Part shown: positions 54,242 through 62,179 of the stretch, piece by piece
How positions within the stretch are numbered: the first letter of the stretch is position 1
Layout: every line of letters begins with the position of its first letter
DNA from: Nitrospirota bacterium
GTDB lineage: Bacteria > Nitrospirota > Nitrospiria > Nitrospirales > Nitrospiraceae
Assembly (NCBI GenBank): GCA_040757595.1
Contig: JBFLWP010000004.1
Coordinates: 62,001-126,000 of the forward strand
DNA: 64,000 nucleotides
Direction: 5' to 3'
Program-made: the position numbers and the translations under genes
The notes under the pieces: model-generated
Told to the model about the DNA's origin: nothing
Seen by the model: only the letters and a program-made list of their open reading frames with translations
The model's database searches: none

Positions 54242-55927
54242 TTACGACTCCGTTGCGATGAAGCTCGGGACGAGCCGAACCGGATGGTAGTCCCGCTTGG
54301 ATCGCGCCAGGCTCGGGAGCCCCGAGTCGTCCATGGTGTTGACGAACTCGTAGCCGAGGGCGGCCGTCTCGCGGCAAGACTCCCGAAAGAGAAACTGGGC
54401 CAGCCCGGGGAGCGTCCGGTCTGCGACTTCCAGCAGGACACAAAACACGGACGGGGACCGTTCGAAGCCGAAGGTATAGGCGCGCACCACGCCGTCCACC
54501 CGTGCGACGCGACCGACGAGCCCCAGCGCGCGATGGTGCGCGAAGGCTTCGCGATGGGCCGCTTCCGCGTCGGCCAGCATCTGCCGCGCGACGGGGTCAT
54601 GGGTCGCCCGGCGCTTCTGCTCCGTCCATTGCCGGAACAGGGCCAGGCACTCTTCCCGAAGCCCCTCCTCGTAAGGTCCGTACCGGACCCGTCTGGTCCG
54701 GACGACCCGGTTGCAGGCGGCGCGCTGCGACTTGTACCGATCCCCCTTGAGACCGGCCAGGTCGGCGGTCCGGTAGAGATAGTCCGGGTCCTTGGGCTTC
54801 ACCGGATAGCCCAGCGACTCGAAGACCGGCTTCAGTTCTTCCGACACGTTCTCGACTCGGGTGACGGCCGAGCCGCGATTCCTTTTCCGCATGAATTTGA
54901 AACATGCGGACAGAATGGGCGCAAGGTTCGAAGCGCTAGGCCAGAGGAACGAATCACACCCCGTGCCTCGCGCCTCGCGCCCCGTGCCTAACTCAGCAGG
55001 CAGCGGCGGGAGGGGCATGTAGAACCCGTCCCCATATTCAGCGAACAGGCAAACCTGGCCGGCGATCTCGGTCCACGAATAGGTCAGCAGCGACCGCCAG
55101 ATGAAATGGGGCGCGAAGGCGTAGGCGGCGAGCGGCGTTGGAAAGGACCGCATCGCCTGCTCGAACCGGGGCCGGTCGGCGAGTTCAAGAGGATGCAATG
55201 TGATGGGTGATGGGTGATGGGTGATGGGTGAAGAAGGAGGAACGCTCTTGACGCCGGGGACCCGTCGCTCCGAGAAATGCAACGGGTGCCCTTCACGCCT
55301 CACGAGCCGTTCGGTGAGCTTCGGGAGCGGCTTGACGACGACGACATCCTCCTGGAACCGGCCGACGAGCCGTGGATGTCCGGCGAAGATGTCCCGCGTC
55401 TCGTCCCGCTCGATCAGGTCCGCGATCCGATCGGCGTACGCCTCAAGCTCGGACACGGGGCCAGAGGCACGAGGCAAGGGGGAAAACTCGGTCCCCTCGC
55501 CCCCCACCCCTCGCCCCTCGCCTGTTTGCAAGAAAGGACACTTGGTATCCCAGCCCAGCACCACTTGGCTCCGGTCGGCGCTCCACATGACCGCCAGCGG
55601 ATAGAGCTGGCAGTCGAGCGGGCGCGCCTCGTAGATGCGGCACCGGGAAGCGGAGTGATCGAACGCCGGGCAGAGGTAGCCTTCCCCGACCGGATTGGGG
55701 ACGAGCGCCACCTGACAGCCGGCAGGGTCGGGAAACTGGGACGGCCCGACCCCGTGGGCGACTGCCCGCTGGATCTCCTCCCGGGTGAAGTACGGGCGCA
55801 GGAAACTGTCCGGCTCCGGGAAGCGGCAGCAGACATCGCACTGGAAACAGGCCCGGCTGGGCACGTATTGCGGCAGCGGAATCACGGGGATGAGCGTGCC
55901 CGGCCGCTTCGAGTCCGTCTGATTCAT
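54242..55927 (-). CDS. Fusion: YkgJ-type Cys-rich domain and DUF2156/GNAT-like domain, carrying three word-repeat inserts
   Basis: 561 aa. N-terminal YkgJ domain with CDVCCRFPEP, GYLCPAFD, CRIYEARPLDCQLYPL (Cys cluster for zinc or Fe-S). The C-terminal half from LADRPRFEQAM is a DUF2156 (LPG-synthase-like/GNAT) domain with AYAFAPHFIWRSLLTYSWTEIAGQVCLFAEYGDGFYMPLPPL, and FVNTMDDSGLPSLARSKRDYHP near the end. Three low-complexity stretches (GEGRGVGGEGTEFSPLPRAS, SSPITHHPSPITLHP, GTGREARGTGCDSFL) are the translations of word-repeat elements in frame. Function unknown; aminoacyl-phospholipid synthase-like activity is only a fold-based guess. Confidence 0.78.
   Translation of the reverse strand: MNQTDSKRPGTLIPVIPLPQYVPSRACFQCDVCCRFPEPDSFLRPYFTREEIQRAVAHGVGPSQFPDPAGCQVALVPNPVGEGYLCPAFDHSASRCRIYEARPLDCQLYPLAVMWSADRSQVVLGWDTKCPFLQTGEGRGVGGEGTEFSPLPRASGPVSELEAYADRIADLIERDETRDIFAGHPRLVGRFQEDVVVVKPLPKLTERLVRREGHPLHFSERRVPGVKSVPPSSPITHHPSPITLHPLELADRPRFEQAMRSFPTPLAAYAFAPHFIWRSLLTYSWTEIAGQVCLFAEYGDGFYMPLPPLPAELGTGREARGTGCDSFLWPSASNLAPILSACFKFMRKRNRGSAVTRVENVSEELKPVFESLGYPVKPKDPDYLYRTADLAGLKGDRYKSQRAACNRVVRTRRVRYGPYEEGLREECLALFRQWTEQKRRATHDPVARQMLADAEAAHREAFAHHRALGLVGRVARVDGVVRAYTFGFERSPSVFCVLLEVADRTLPGLAQFLFRESCRETAALGYEFVNTMDDSGLPSLARSKRDYHPVRLVPSFIATES
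54921..54988. repeat. Word-repeat element in the YkgJ-DUF2156 gene (first)
   Basis: Right arm 54958-54988 (ACCCCGTGCCTCGCGCCTCG and onward), faint left arm 54921-54945. Encodes GTGREARGTG and neighbours. Confidence 0.65.
55200..55231. repeat. GTGATGG tandem tract in the YkgJ-DUF2156 gene (second)
   Basis: Four perfect GTGATGG units and GTGA, the same 28-nt tract as at 884-911. No clear right arm. Encodes SPITHHPSPITLH. Confidence 0.8.
55454..55524. repeat. Word-repeat element in the YkgJ-DUF2156 gene (third)
   Basis: Left arm 55454-55482 (ACGGGGCCAGAGGCACGAGG and onward), right arm 55492-55523 (TCCCCTCGCCCCCCACCCCTC and onward), loop about 9 nt. Encodes GEGRGVGGEGTEFSPLPRAS. Confidence 0.78.
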
Positions 55928-55991
55928 GGCCTTGTCATCATACGCCGCGCATCTCGACCAAGCAAGGAACAGACCGCCTCCGTGCCACGAC

Positions 55992-56019
55992 TTGAAGAAC
56001 TGCCCAACCCGGCTATACT
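55992..56019 (+). promoter_or_regulatory. Sigma-70 promoter of the GDPD gene
   Basis: TTGAAG (55992-55997), 16 nt, TATACT (56014-56019). The start would be near 56026, giving a leader of about 158 nt with a possible 21-codon ORF at 56020 (MMAPAHHSWGRP). Confidence 0.6.
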
Positions 56020-56183
56020 ATGATGGCTCCGGCTCACCATTCTTGGGGGAGGCCCACTGGCGCCTTTGTCCTTGGCTCCGTTTGAGCAGAATCGCTGGCT
56101 TTCCCTACGACTGACTCCGCCGTGAAGATGGCTGTCCGGATGATCCCATCGGCCCGGGACTGCTGGCGCTCCACCTTCCAGTG

Positions 56184-57002
56184 ATGAACGGCTTCCCCCT
56201 CGTGATCGCCCACCGGGGCGCGTCCGGACTGGCTCCGGAGAATACGGCCTTGGCCGTGGCCCGCGCGATCGCCCTGGGCGCCGACATGGTCGAGGTGGAC
56301 GTGCGGCTCACCCGCGACGGCCATCCGGTGATCCTGCACGACCCGGTGATCGGCCGGACGGTCCGCTGGCCGACCGGCTCTGCCGGCGCACGCCCGGTCC
56401 GGCGCCGCATCGCAAACCTGACGCTGGCCCACATCAGAAGGATGGACGCCGGTTCGTGGTGGAGCCACGCCTGCGCCGGCCTTCCGGTTCCCACCCTCGA
56501 CGACGTGTTGGACCAGTGCGCCGGCCGGATTGCGGTGAACCTGGACGTGAAGGGCGGCCGGGACATGCGCGCGGCGGCACGGCGCCGACTGGTCGCGCAC
56601 CTGGAGCGGGCGCTGCTGGCCCGTCACGCCAAGGACTGGGTGCTCATCTCCTCCGAAGACCTGCGCTTGCTGAGCCTCGTCCGCACCGCGATGCCGGCCG
56701 CCTGGCTGGGGGTCCTGGTCGGTCCGGCCTCCCGCCTGCCGCAGGCCGTTCGCGCGGCTCGCCGGCTCAAGGCCTGGTCCCTGCACCTGCCCCTGGCCCT
56801 CATCAATCCGGAGCTGGTCCGGTCCGTCCATGCAGAAGGACTCAGGCTGCTCGTCTACACCGTCAACCGAACCCCGTCCCTCAGACGGCTGATCCGGCTC
56901 GGCGCGGACGGCGTCTTCACCGACTGGCCGGACCGGCTCCTGGCCGCCCGCGGGGTTCCTTTGGCCAAGCCGATCAGCAAGCCTGCACGCGACAGGCAGT
57001 AG
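56184..57002 (+). CDS. Glycerophosphodiester phosphodiesterase
   Basis: 272 aa. Hydrolyses glycerophosphodiesters to glycerol-3-phosphate and an alcohol. Catalytic motifs: IAHRGASGLAPENT, MVEVDVRLTRDGHPVILHDP (metal Glu and Asp), and the downstream ISSEDLRLL. No signal peptide, so it is probably cytoplasmic. ATG at 56184 or GTG at 56181 just before. The C-terminal PISKPARDRQ is not conserved. The promoter and long leader upstream are noted separately. Confidence 0.93.
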   Translation: MNGFPLVIAHRGASGLAPENTALAVARAIALGADMVEVDVRLTRDGHPVILHDPVIGRTVRWPTGSAGARPVRRRIANLTLAHIRRMDAGSWWSHACAGLPVPTLDDVLDQCAGRIAVNLDVKGGRDMRAAARRRLVAHLERALLARHAKDWVLISSEDLRLLSLVRTAMPAAWLGVLVGPASRLPQAVRAARRLKAWSLHLPLALINPELVRSVHAEGLRLLVYTVNRTPSLRRLIRLGADGVFTDWPDRLLAARGVPLAKPISKPARDRQ

Positions 57003-57109
57003 GCGGGAAACAATAATGGTAGACACGCAGCGAGCACCGCTCGCCCATCGGCGATCCCCTTGTTTGGATGTCGGACCCCATGTTACGATCAGCCCCGTCC
57101 GCGGACGGA

Positions 57110-57153
57110 TCGTCACCCGTCATTCGTCGTGCGAAGACGGGTGACGCGTGACC
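57110..57153. repeat. Quasi-palindromic word-repeat element, word GACGGGTGACG
   Basis: Left arm 57110-57130 (CGTCACCCGTCATTCGTCGTG), right arm 57134-57153 (AGACGGGTGACGCGTGAC). Shared block GACGGGTGACG; the loop is a few nt. It lies just before the ATP-grasp-like gene and contains a possible GTG start (57141). Confidence 0.72.
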
Positions 57154-57167
57154 CAGACGACCGGCTG

Positions 57168-58739
57168 ATGGCTCTCGCGCGCGATCTCACACACCCGACC
57201 AGGAACGCCGCCGACCTGCACCGGTGCGTCACCGTCCGGGACTCCCTCGTCCGCGACGGCCTGTATGACGCCGCAGGAGACGGCCAGGGGGGGGCAAGCA
57301 CCCCGGTCGCGACCCGCTGGCGCATCGCTCCCGGTCCGTTCCTCCTCTCGCCCGCCGAGGCGCGCTTCTTCCACACGCTGGGGAACCATCTCCTGGCCTT
57401 TTACCGGGCGCTGAACCGCCTGTACCAGGAGAGCGTCCGGGGCACGCAGCCAGCCTGGGTGGCGGCTTACCTGGACCAGGGAAAGCCGGAGTCGCTCGTG
57501 GCCTACAGCCGCATGAAGCGGTTCAAGGACCTGCTGCCCGCCGTGATCCGGCCGGACATCATCCCGACGAACGAGGGGCCGACCGGACACCGGATGGCGA
57601 TCACGGAGCTGGACTCGGTCCCCGGGGGCATCGGACTGACCGGCGCCCTCGGAAGGGTCTACGGTCAATGGTCAGTGGCCAGTGGTCAGTGCAAAGAAAA
57701 TCAAACCGAATCTCTCACCACCACCCACCGATCGCCGCCCACCGACCACGAAACTTGGGAGATCGTCGGCGGCGCGGACGGGATGGTCCGGGGATTCGCC
57801 GCCATGGTGCGCCACCAGACGGCGGGCCGGGGCGGGTGCGTGGGGATCGTTGTATCGGAGGAGGGCAAGGATTACCGGCCGGAGATGACCTGGGTGGCGG
57901 CCCGGCTGCGAGAGGAGGGCCTCGACGCCCACTGTGTGGAGCCACGGGAGATCCGGTTCACGGAAGAGACGCTGGTCCTGGATCGGGAAGGGTCGGCCAG
58001 GCCGGTTGCCCTCGTCTACCGGTTCTTCGAGCTGTTCGACCTGCCCAACGTGCCCAAGGCCGAGCTCATCATGTACAGCGCCAAGAAGGAGCGGACGGTC
58101 GTCACTCCTCCGTTCAAGCCGGCTCTGGAGGAAAAGCTGGCCTTCGCCCTGCTCCACCACCCGGTGCTGGCGCCCTTCTGGTCACGGGAGCTGGGCGAGG
58201 AGTCCTTCGCGCTGCTGAGCGACCTGGTGCCGAGAACCTGGATCCTGGACCCCCGGCCCCTGCCGCCCTCGGCCGTGATTCCCAACCTGTCCGTGGCCGG
58301 CCGCGCCGTGGCCGACTGGCGAGACCTGGCCATCGCCTCGCAGAAGGACCGCCGGTACGCGGTGAAGCCGTCCGGATTCTCCGAGCTCGCCTGGGGCAGC
58401 CGGGGCGTGTCCGTCGGGCACGACCTGTCCCAGTCGGAGTGGGCGGACGTCCTGGACCAGGCGCTGGCTTCCTTTCCCACGACCCCGTACGTCCTGCAGG
58501 AATTCCACAAGGGCCGCCAGTTCGACCTCAGCTACCACGACGAGCGCACGGACGAGGTCGTCCCGATGGCCGGGCGCGCGCGCCTGTCCCCCTACTACTT
58601 CGTCACCGGCGACCGGGCGGAGCTGGCCGGCATCCTGGCCACCGTCTGTCCGCTGGACAAGAAGCTCATTCACGGGATGCGGGACGCGATCATGGTCCCC
58701 TGCGCGGTCTCAACCGGCGGGCACGAGGTACGAGGCTAG
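57168..58739 (+). CDS. Hypothetical protein, possible ATP-grasp fold, with word-repeat insert
   Basis: 523 aa from ATG at 57168. Not clearly recognised. Features: GPFLLSPAEARFFHTLGNHLLAFYRALNRLYQ, PDIIPTNEGPTGHRMAITELDSVPGGIGLTG, RYAVKPSGFSELAWGSRGVSVGHDL (Lys and Gly-rich as in ATP-grasp nucleotide loops) and VLQEFHKGRQFDLSYHDE. Related proteins are sometimes annotated as ATP-grasp or glutathione-synthase-like. Residues about 166-195 come from an in-frame word-repeat element. The last residues (GHEVRG) come from another element. No metabolic link to neighbours is visible. Confidence 0.7.
   Translation: MALARDLTHPTRNAADLHRCVTVRDSLVRDGLYDAAGDGQGGASTPVATRWRIAPGPFLLSPAEARFFHTLGNHLLAFYRALNRLYQESVRGTQPAWVAAYLDQGKPESLVAYSRMKRFKDLLPAVIRPDIIPTNEGPTGHRMAITELDSVPGGIGLTGALGRVYGQWSVASGQCKENQTESLTTTHRSPPTDHETWEIVGGADGMVRGFAAMVRHQTAGRGGCVGIVVSEEGKDYRPEMTWVAARLREEGLDAHCVEPREIRFTEETLVLDREGSARPVALVYRFFELFDLPNVPKAELIMYSAKKERTVVTPPFKPALEEKLAFALLHHPVLAPFWSRELGEESFALLSDLVPRTWILDPRPLPPSAVIPNLSVAGRAVADWRDLAIASQKDRRYAVKPSGFSELAWGSRGVSVGHDLSQSEWADVLDQALASFPTTPYVLQEFHKGRQFDLSYHDERTDEVVPMAGRARLSPYYFVTGDRAELAGILATVCPLDKKLIHGMRDAIMVPCAVSTGGHEVRG
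57662..57750. repeat. Word-repeat element inside the ATP-grasp-like gene, word GGTCAGTG
   Basis: Left arm 57662-57691 (GGTCAATGGTCAGTGGCC and onward), degenerate right arm 57714-57750 (TCACCACCACCCACCG and onward), loop about 22 nt. In frame; encodes GQWSVASGQCKENQTES and neighbours. Confidence 0.72.
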
Positions 58740-58888
58740 AGGCGCGAGGTAATGGGGAAGCAGGACTTCAGGGAATTGGTTGTATGGCAGAAGGCCAAAG
58801 ACCTCGCCGTCGCCGTGTATCGCATCTCCGAGAGCGGAGCCCTAACAGGCTGCGCACCTCGCGCCCCGAGCCTCGCGCCTCGCACCCC
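58721..58888. mobile_element. Word-repeat hairpin enclosing an S23 four-helix-bundle gene fragment
   Basis: Left arm 58721-58750 (GCACGAGGTACGAGGCTAG and onward), right arm 58853-58888 (CACCTCGCGCCCCGAGCC and onward). The 102-nt centre (58751-58852) is the truncated S23/TIGR02436 gene. It is the only element here with coding sequence in its loop and may be the least decayed copy. Confidence 0.7.
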
Positions 58889-58892
58889 ATGA
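58752..58892 (+). pseudogene. Truncated S23/TIGR02436 four-helix-bundle protein
   Basis: 46 codons. MGKQDFRELVVWQKAKDLAV then AVYRISES matches the start of the 23S rRNA intervening-sequence protein family (KDFREL.VWQKA..LA..YR). The matching part stops after about 29 residues; the rest (GALTGCAPRAPSLAPRTP) is read through the right repeat arm. Full-length members are about 115-125 aa, so three of the four helices are missing. Complete homologues are found in 23S intervening sequences and in Avd of diversity-generating retroelements; no reverse transcriptase is nearby. Confidence 0.75.
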
Positions 58893-58922
58893 AATTGGCA
58901 AAGAGAGCATCCTGATTCTGCA

Positions 58923-59270
58923 ATGGCGCTCACCCTCTATCATGTGCATTGGTGTCCCGAGTGCGCGATCGTCCGCGAGAAGCTCGAGGAGCTGGGGCTG
59001 GAGTACGAGGACGTGGTCGTGCCGGACGTGCGCATGTTTCGGAAACAGGTGCACGAGGTCTCGGGACAGTATTACGTGCCCGTGCTGAAGGACGGCGATC
59101 TGGTCCTGACCGAGACCCGGGACATCCTGTCGCACCTCGACGCGCGGCATGGGAAGGGCGGCTCCGGAACGGACGCCCCGCCCACGCCCGCCGCTCGAAC
59201 CGACCGGAAACCCGACGCGCTGAGCGACGACGACCGGTATCCGTCGTGCCGCCTGTTCCCAGGGAAGTAG
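58923..59270 (+). CDS. Glutaredoxin/GST-N-like protein
   Basis: 115 aa. TLYHVHWCPECAIVREKLEELGLEYEDVVV has the CPEC (C11, C14) redox site. VSGQYYVPVLKDGDLVLTETRDILSHL resembles the cis-Pro and GSH-binding parts of the GST N-terminal/glutaredoxin fold. The C-terminal 40 residues are polar. It sits between the truncated S23 fragment and the KamA gene. Its substrate is unknown. Confidence 0.85.
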   Translation: MALTLYHVHWCPECAIVREKLEELGLEYEDVVVPDVRMFRKQVHEVSGQYYVPVLKDGDLVLTETRDILSHLDARHGKGGSGTDAPPTPAARTDRKPDALSDDDRYPSCRLFPGK

Positions 59271-59292
59271 GACTGGCCGAAGGAGATCTGCG

Positions 59293-60459
59293 ATGGAGGA
59301 CTGGAGAAAAAGCCTGGCCGAGAGCGTCGTGAAGCCTCGGGACTTGGCCAAGCACCTGGGCGTTGATCCCGAGGAGATCGAGGCCGTCGTCGGCGACTAT
59401 CCGATGCGCATCACGCCGACCGTCCTGGCCACGATCAAGAAGCCGGGGGACGCGATCTGGAAGCAGGTGGTGCCGGACCCGGCCGAGATGGCGGACTTCG
59501 ACGCGCCCGACGACCCGCTCGAAGAAGACACGATGAGCCCGGTGCCGCACCTGGTGCACCGCTATCCGGACCGGGTTCTCCTGATGGTCACCAACCAGTG
59601 CCCGATCTACTGCCGCTTCTGCACGCGCAAGCGGCTCGTCGGGAAGCCGGGATTCCTGAAGAAGGGCGAGCTGGACCGGGCGATCGCCTACCTGCGGGCC
59701 CACGCGGAGGTCCGCGACGTGATCCTGTCCGGCGGGGACCCGCTGCTCCTGCCCGACCACCTCCTGGAGCGGATCCTGAAAGCGCTGCGCACGATCCCGC
59801 ACCTGGAGATCATCCGGCTCGGGTCCCGCGTGCCCGGCACCCTGCCGCAACGCGTCACGCCGAAGCTCTGCGAGATCGTGAAAAAGTACCATCCGATCTA
59901 CATGAACCTGCACTTCAACCACCCGGACGAGCTGACGCCCGAGGTCAAGGCCGCCTGCGGCATGCTCGCGGACGCGGGGGTGCCCCTGGGCGCCCAGACG
60001 GTGCTGCTCAAGGGCGTCAACGACGACCCTGAGGTGATGAAACGGCTGGTCCACCAACTGCTGCAGGCCCGGGTGAAACCCTATTACCTCTACCAGGCGG
60101 ACCTGACCAAAGGTACCAACCACTTCCGGACCACGGTGGAGACCGGCATGGCCATCGTGCGCGCGCTGCAAGGCCACACGAGCGGGATGGCGGTCCCCCA
60201 TTTCGTGATTGACGCGCCCGGAGGCGGCGGCAAGATCCCGATCCTCCCGCCCGACTACCTCGTGCACCTGGACGAGGACGGCGCCGTGCTCAAGAACTAC
60301 GAGCACAAGACCTTCCACTACCCCCAGCCTGCGAACGGGAACGGCCCCTTCGACATGGCTCAGGGCAGGCGGGAGTTGCCCATGGTCGGGGCCCGTCGGA
60401 CCAACGGCGGACAGCCGGCCCTGAGCGGATGCGGCAACGGACCGTTCGAGGTTCCGTGA
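59293..60459 (+). CDS. KamA/EpmB-family radical SAM aminomutase
   Basis: 388 aa. The radical SAM cluster is C103-x3-C107-x2-C110 (CPIYCRFCTRKR). DVILSGGDPLLLPDHLLERIL, GSRVPGTLPQRVTP, HFNHPDELTPEVK and GVNDDPEVMKRLVHQLLQARVKPYYLYQADLTKGTNHFRT are characteristic of lysine 2,3-aminomutase. SHDAPGGGGK-like VIDAPGGGGKIPILPPDYLVH follows. PLP and zinc sites of this family lie in the C-terminal half. It may act on free lysine or, like EpmB, on EF-P lysine; the EF-P genes are absent. The last about 40 residues (NGNGPFDMAQGRREL and onward) are encoded by a short palindromic repeat. Confidence 0.88.
   Translation: MEDWRKSLAESVVKPRDLAKHLGVDPEEIEAVVGDYPMRITPTVLATIKKPGDAIWKQVVPDPAEMADFDAPDDPLEEDTMSPVPHLVHRYPDRVLLMVTNQCPIYCRFCTRKRLVGKPGFLKKGELDRAIAYLRAHAEVRDVILSGGDPLLLPDHLLERILKALRTIPHLEIIRLGSRVPGTLPQRVTPKLCEIVKKYHPIYMNLHFNHPDELTPEVKAACGMLADAGVPLGAQTVLLKGVNDDPEVMKRLVHQLLQARVKPYYLYQADLTKGTNHFRTTVETGMAIVRALQGHTSGMAVPHFVIDAPGGGGKIPILPPDYLVHLDEDGAVLKNYEHKTFHYPQPANGNGPFDMAQGRRELPMVGARRTNGGQPALSGCGNGPFEVP
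60345..60426. repeat. Short palindromic repeat in the 3' end of the KamA gene
   Basis: CCCCTTCGACATGGCTCAGG (60345-60364, continuing GC) and the inverted GCCCTGAGC (60418-60426). Similar CCTTCGACAxGCTCAGG motifs recur in many bacterial genomes (from memory, unverified). It adds NGNGPFDMAQGR to the protein. Confidence 0.6.
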
Positions 60460-61655
60460 CCAGACGCCAGCCCACCCAGTCCCGTCATACGTCACGGCAC
60501 GGCATCCTGCCGTACCAGTCCGTCAAACGGCTGGTAGCCGACCGGGTCATCCGGGCGGAGGCGCCGATCGAGGCCCGCCAGATCCAGCCGGCCAGCCTGG
60601 ATTTGCGGCTGGGGAAGAAAGCCTACCGGCTGCTGAGCAGCTTCCTGCCCGAGCGTACGGAGATCCAGAGCCGCCTCAGCCTCCACGCCTCCTCCGAGCG
60701 CGACGTGCTGGACTTCTACAAGTCCGACCTCGTCATGTACGAGATGGATCTGCGCGACGGGGCGATCCTGGAAAAGGGCCACGTCTACCTCGTGCCTCTG
60801 CTGGAGAGCCTGCACCTGCCGCCGACGCTCCGGGCCAGGACCAATCCCAAGTCCTCCACCGGCCGTCTGGACGTCTTCACCCGGGTCATCACCGACCTCA
60901 ACACCGGCTTCGACGAAATTCGGGCCGGCTATGCCGGGCCGCTCTATCTGGAAATCGTCCCCCGGTCCTTCACGATCCGGGTGAAGACCGGCCTCTCGCT
61001 GAACCAACTCCGCCTCGTCCAGGGGGACGCGGCCGTGTCCGACAGCCGCCTCCGCGATCTCCACCGGACCGAGCCCCTGCTCTATCACAACGTGACCGAA
61101 GAGAAGTCCGTGCCGCTGCGCGACCTGCGCATCGACCGCGGGCTCTTCCTGCGCGTGGACCTGCAGGGCTCCGACAGCCACCGCGAGGCGATCGTGGGCT
61201 ACCGGGCCAAGAAGAACAGTCACGTGATCGACCTGGCCAAGATCGGCTACTACGCCGCCCTGGACTTCTGGGACCCGATCCGGCGGAGCCGCAACAGCAC
61301 GCTCCTGCTGGAGCCCGAAGAGTTCTACATCCTGGCGTCCAAGGAGCGGATCCGCGTGCCGGTCGGTTATGCCGCCGAAATGGTGGCCTACGAGGCGGCC
61401 TGCGGCGAGCTCCGGACCCACTACGCCGGCTTTTTCGATCCGGGATTCGGGTACGGCGAGGGGGAGCTTCGCGGAACCCAGGCCGTGCTGGAAGTCCGGC
61501 CGCACGACGTTCCCTTCCTGATCCACGATGGACAAACCTTCTTCAAGGTTGTATACGAGAGGATGTCCGAGCTTCCCTCCCAGGTTTACGGAGCGGCCCT
61601 CGGGTCCTCGTATCAGCGGCAGGGCCTGACCCTCAGCAAGCACTTCAAAGCGTAA
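60456..61655 (+). CDS. Long dCTP deaminase-like protein
   Basis: 399 aa, GTG start overlapping the KamA stop (GTGA), GAGG before it. The Dcd/dUTPase fold occurs in two halves: IEARQIQPASLDLRLG, LRARTNPKSSTGRLDVFTRVITD (the RTNPKSS segment), AGYAGPLYLEIVPRSFTIRVKTGLSLNQLRLVQGD, then AVEMVAYEAACGELRTHYAGFFDPGFG and GTQAVLEVRPHDVPFLIHDG. Such long forms are annotated as 2'-deoxycytidine 5'-triphosphate deaminase. It would provide dUTP for dTMP synthesis. The catalytic Glu is not certain here. Confidence 0.83.
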   Translation: MTRRQPTQSRHTSRHGILPYQSVKRLVADRVIRAEAPIEARQIQPASLDLRLGKKAYRLLSSFLPERTEIQSRLSLHASSERDVLDFYKSDLVMYEMDLRDGAILEKGHVYLVPLLESLHLPPTLRARTNPKSSTGRLDVFTRVITDLNTGFDEIRAGYAGPLYLEIVPRSFTIRVKTGLSLNQLRLVQGDAAVSDSRLRDLHRTEPLLYHNVTEEKSVPLRDLRIDRGLFLRVDLQGSDSHREAIVGYRAKKNSHVIDLAKIGYYAALDFWDPIRRSRNSTLLLEPEEFYILASKERIRVPVGYAAEMVAYEAACGELRTHYAGFFDPGFGYGEGELRGTQAVLEVRPHDVPFLIHDGQTFFKVVYERMSELPSQVYGAALGSSYQRQGLTLSKHFKA

Positions 61656-61657
61656 CC

Positions 61658-62089
61658 ATGCCGATCTCCGACCCCGGCCAGCCCTCGACGAATCCCCCCG
61701 CGACGGGGCCGCAGCGCGAACCGCCCCGGACGACGCGCGACGCGGACCAGGCGCACGGGGAGGATCGCCAGCTCCAGACGGCCGAGATGATCGTCGGCAC
61801 GGCCATGATGTTCATCGGCTTCCTGAACGTGTTCCTGTCCATCAGCAGCGGGTTCGAGATCAACGTGGTCCCGCTCATCCTCTACTTCGCCGGCATGGCG
61901 ATCTGGGCCCATGCGAAGATCGCCAACCCCACGATCCGCTACATCGTCATCACTGCGGCGGTCGCGCTCGCCCTGGGCTTCTTCCACTACGGGGAGGTGC
62001 TCTTCTGGCACAAGCAGGTGCTGTTCTGGGCCACGGTCGCGATGGTCGTGTTCTTCATGTTCAAGACGGCGGCGCCTTCCAAACCGTGA
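61658..62089 (+). CDS. Hypothetical membrane protein
   Basis: 143 aa. Disordered polar N-terminus (1-40) followed by three to four membrane segments (MIVGTAMMFIGFLNVFLSI, INVVPLILYFAGMAIWAH, YIVITAAVALALGFFHYG, VLFWATVAMVVFFMFK). The dCTP deaminase-like gene ends 2 nt upstream. Not recognised. Confidence 0.72.
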   Translation: MPISDPGQPSTNPPATGPQREPPRTTRDADQAHGEDRQLQTAEMIVGTAMMFIGFLNVFLSISSGFEINVVPLILYFAGMAIWAHAKIANPTIRYIVITAAVALALGFFHYGEVLFWHKQVLFWATVAMVVFFMFKTAAPSKP

Positions 62090-62137
62090 GCGGCCGGCGG
62101 TTGAGCGATCAACGCCCGGCTCGTTCCGTGAAGACCT

Positions 62138-62162
62138 GGCTAAAAGCTGACGGCTAAGAGCG
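62138..62162. repeat. Possible half element (GCTAAAAGCTGACGGCTAAG)
   Basis: A short run of related words before the glycosyltransferase gene; no partner arm. Weak. Confidence 0.3.
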
Positions 62163-62179
62163 GATCGCCGTCTCCCGTG

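Noticed and set aside
58752-58892. Diversity-generating retroelement (Avd plus RT)
   Set aside because: The S23/Avd-like fragment has no reverse transcriptase, template repeat or variable repeat nearby.
57668-58915. 415-codon plus-strand frame overlapping the ATP-grasp-like gene
   Set aside because: Arg/Pro/Gly-rich shadow in another frame of a gene with better composition.
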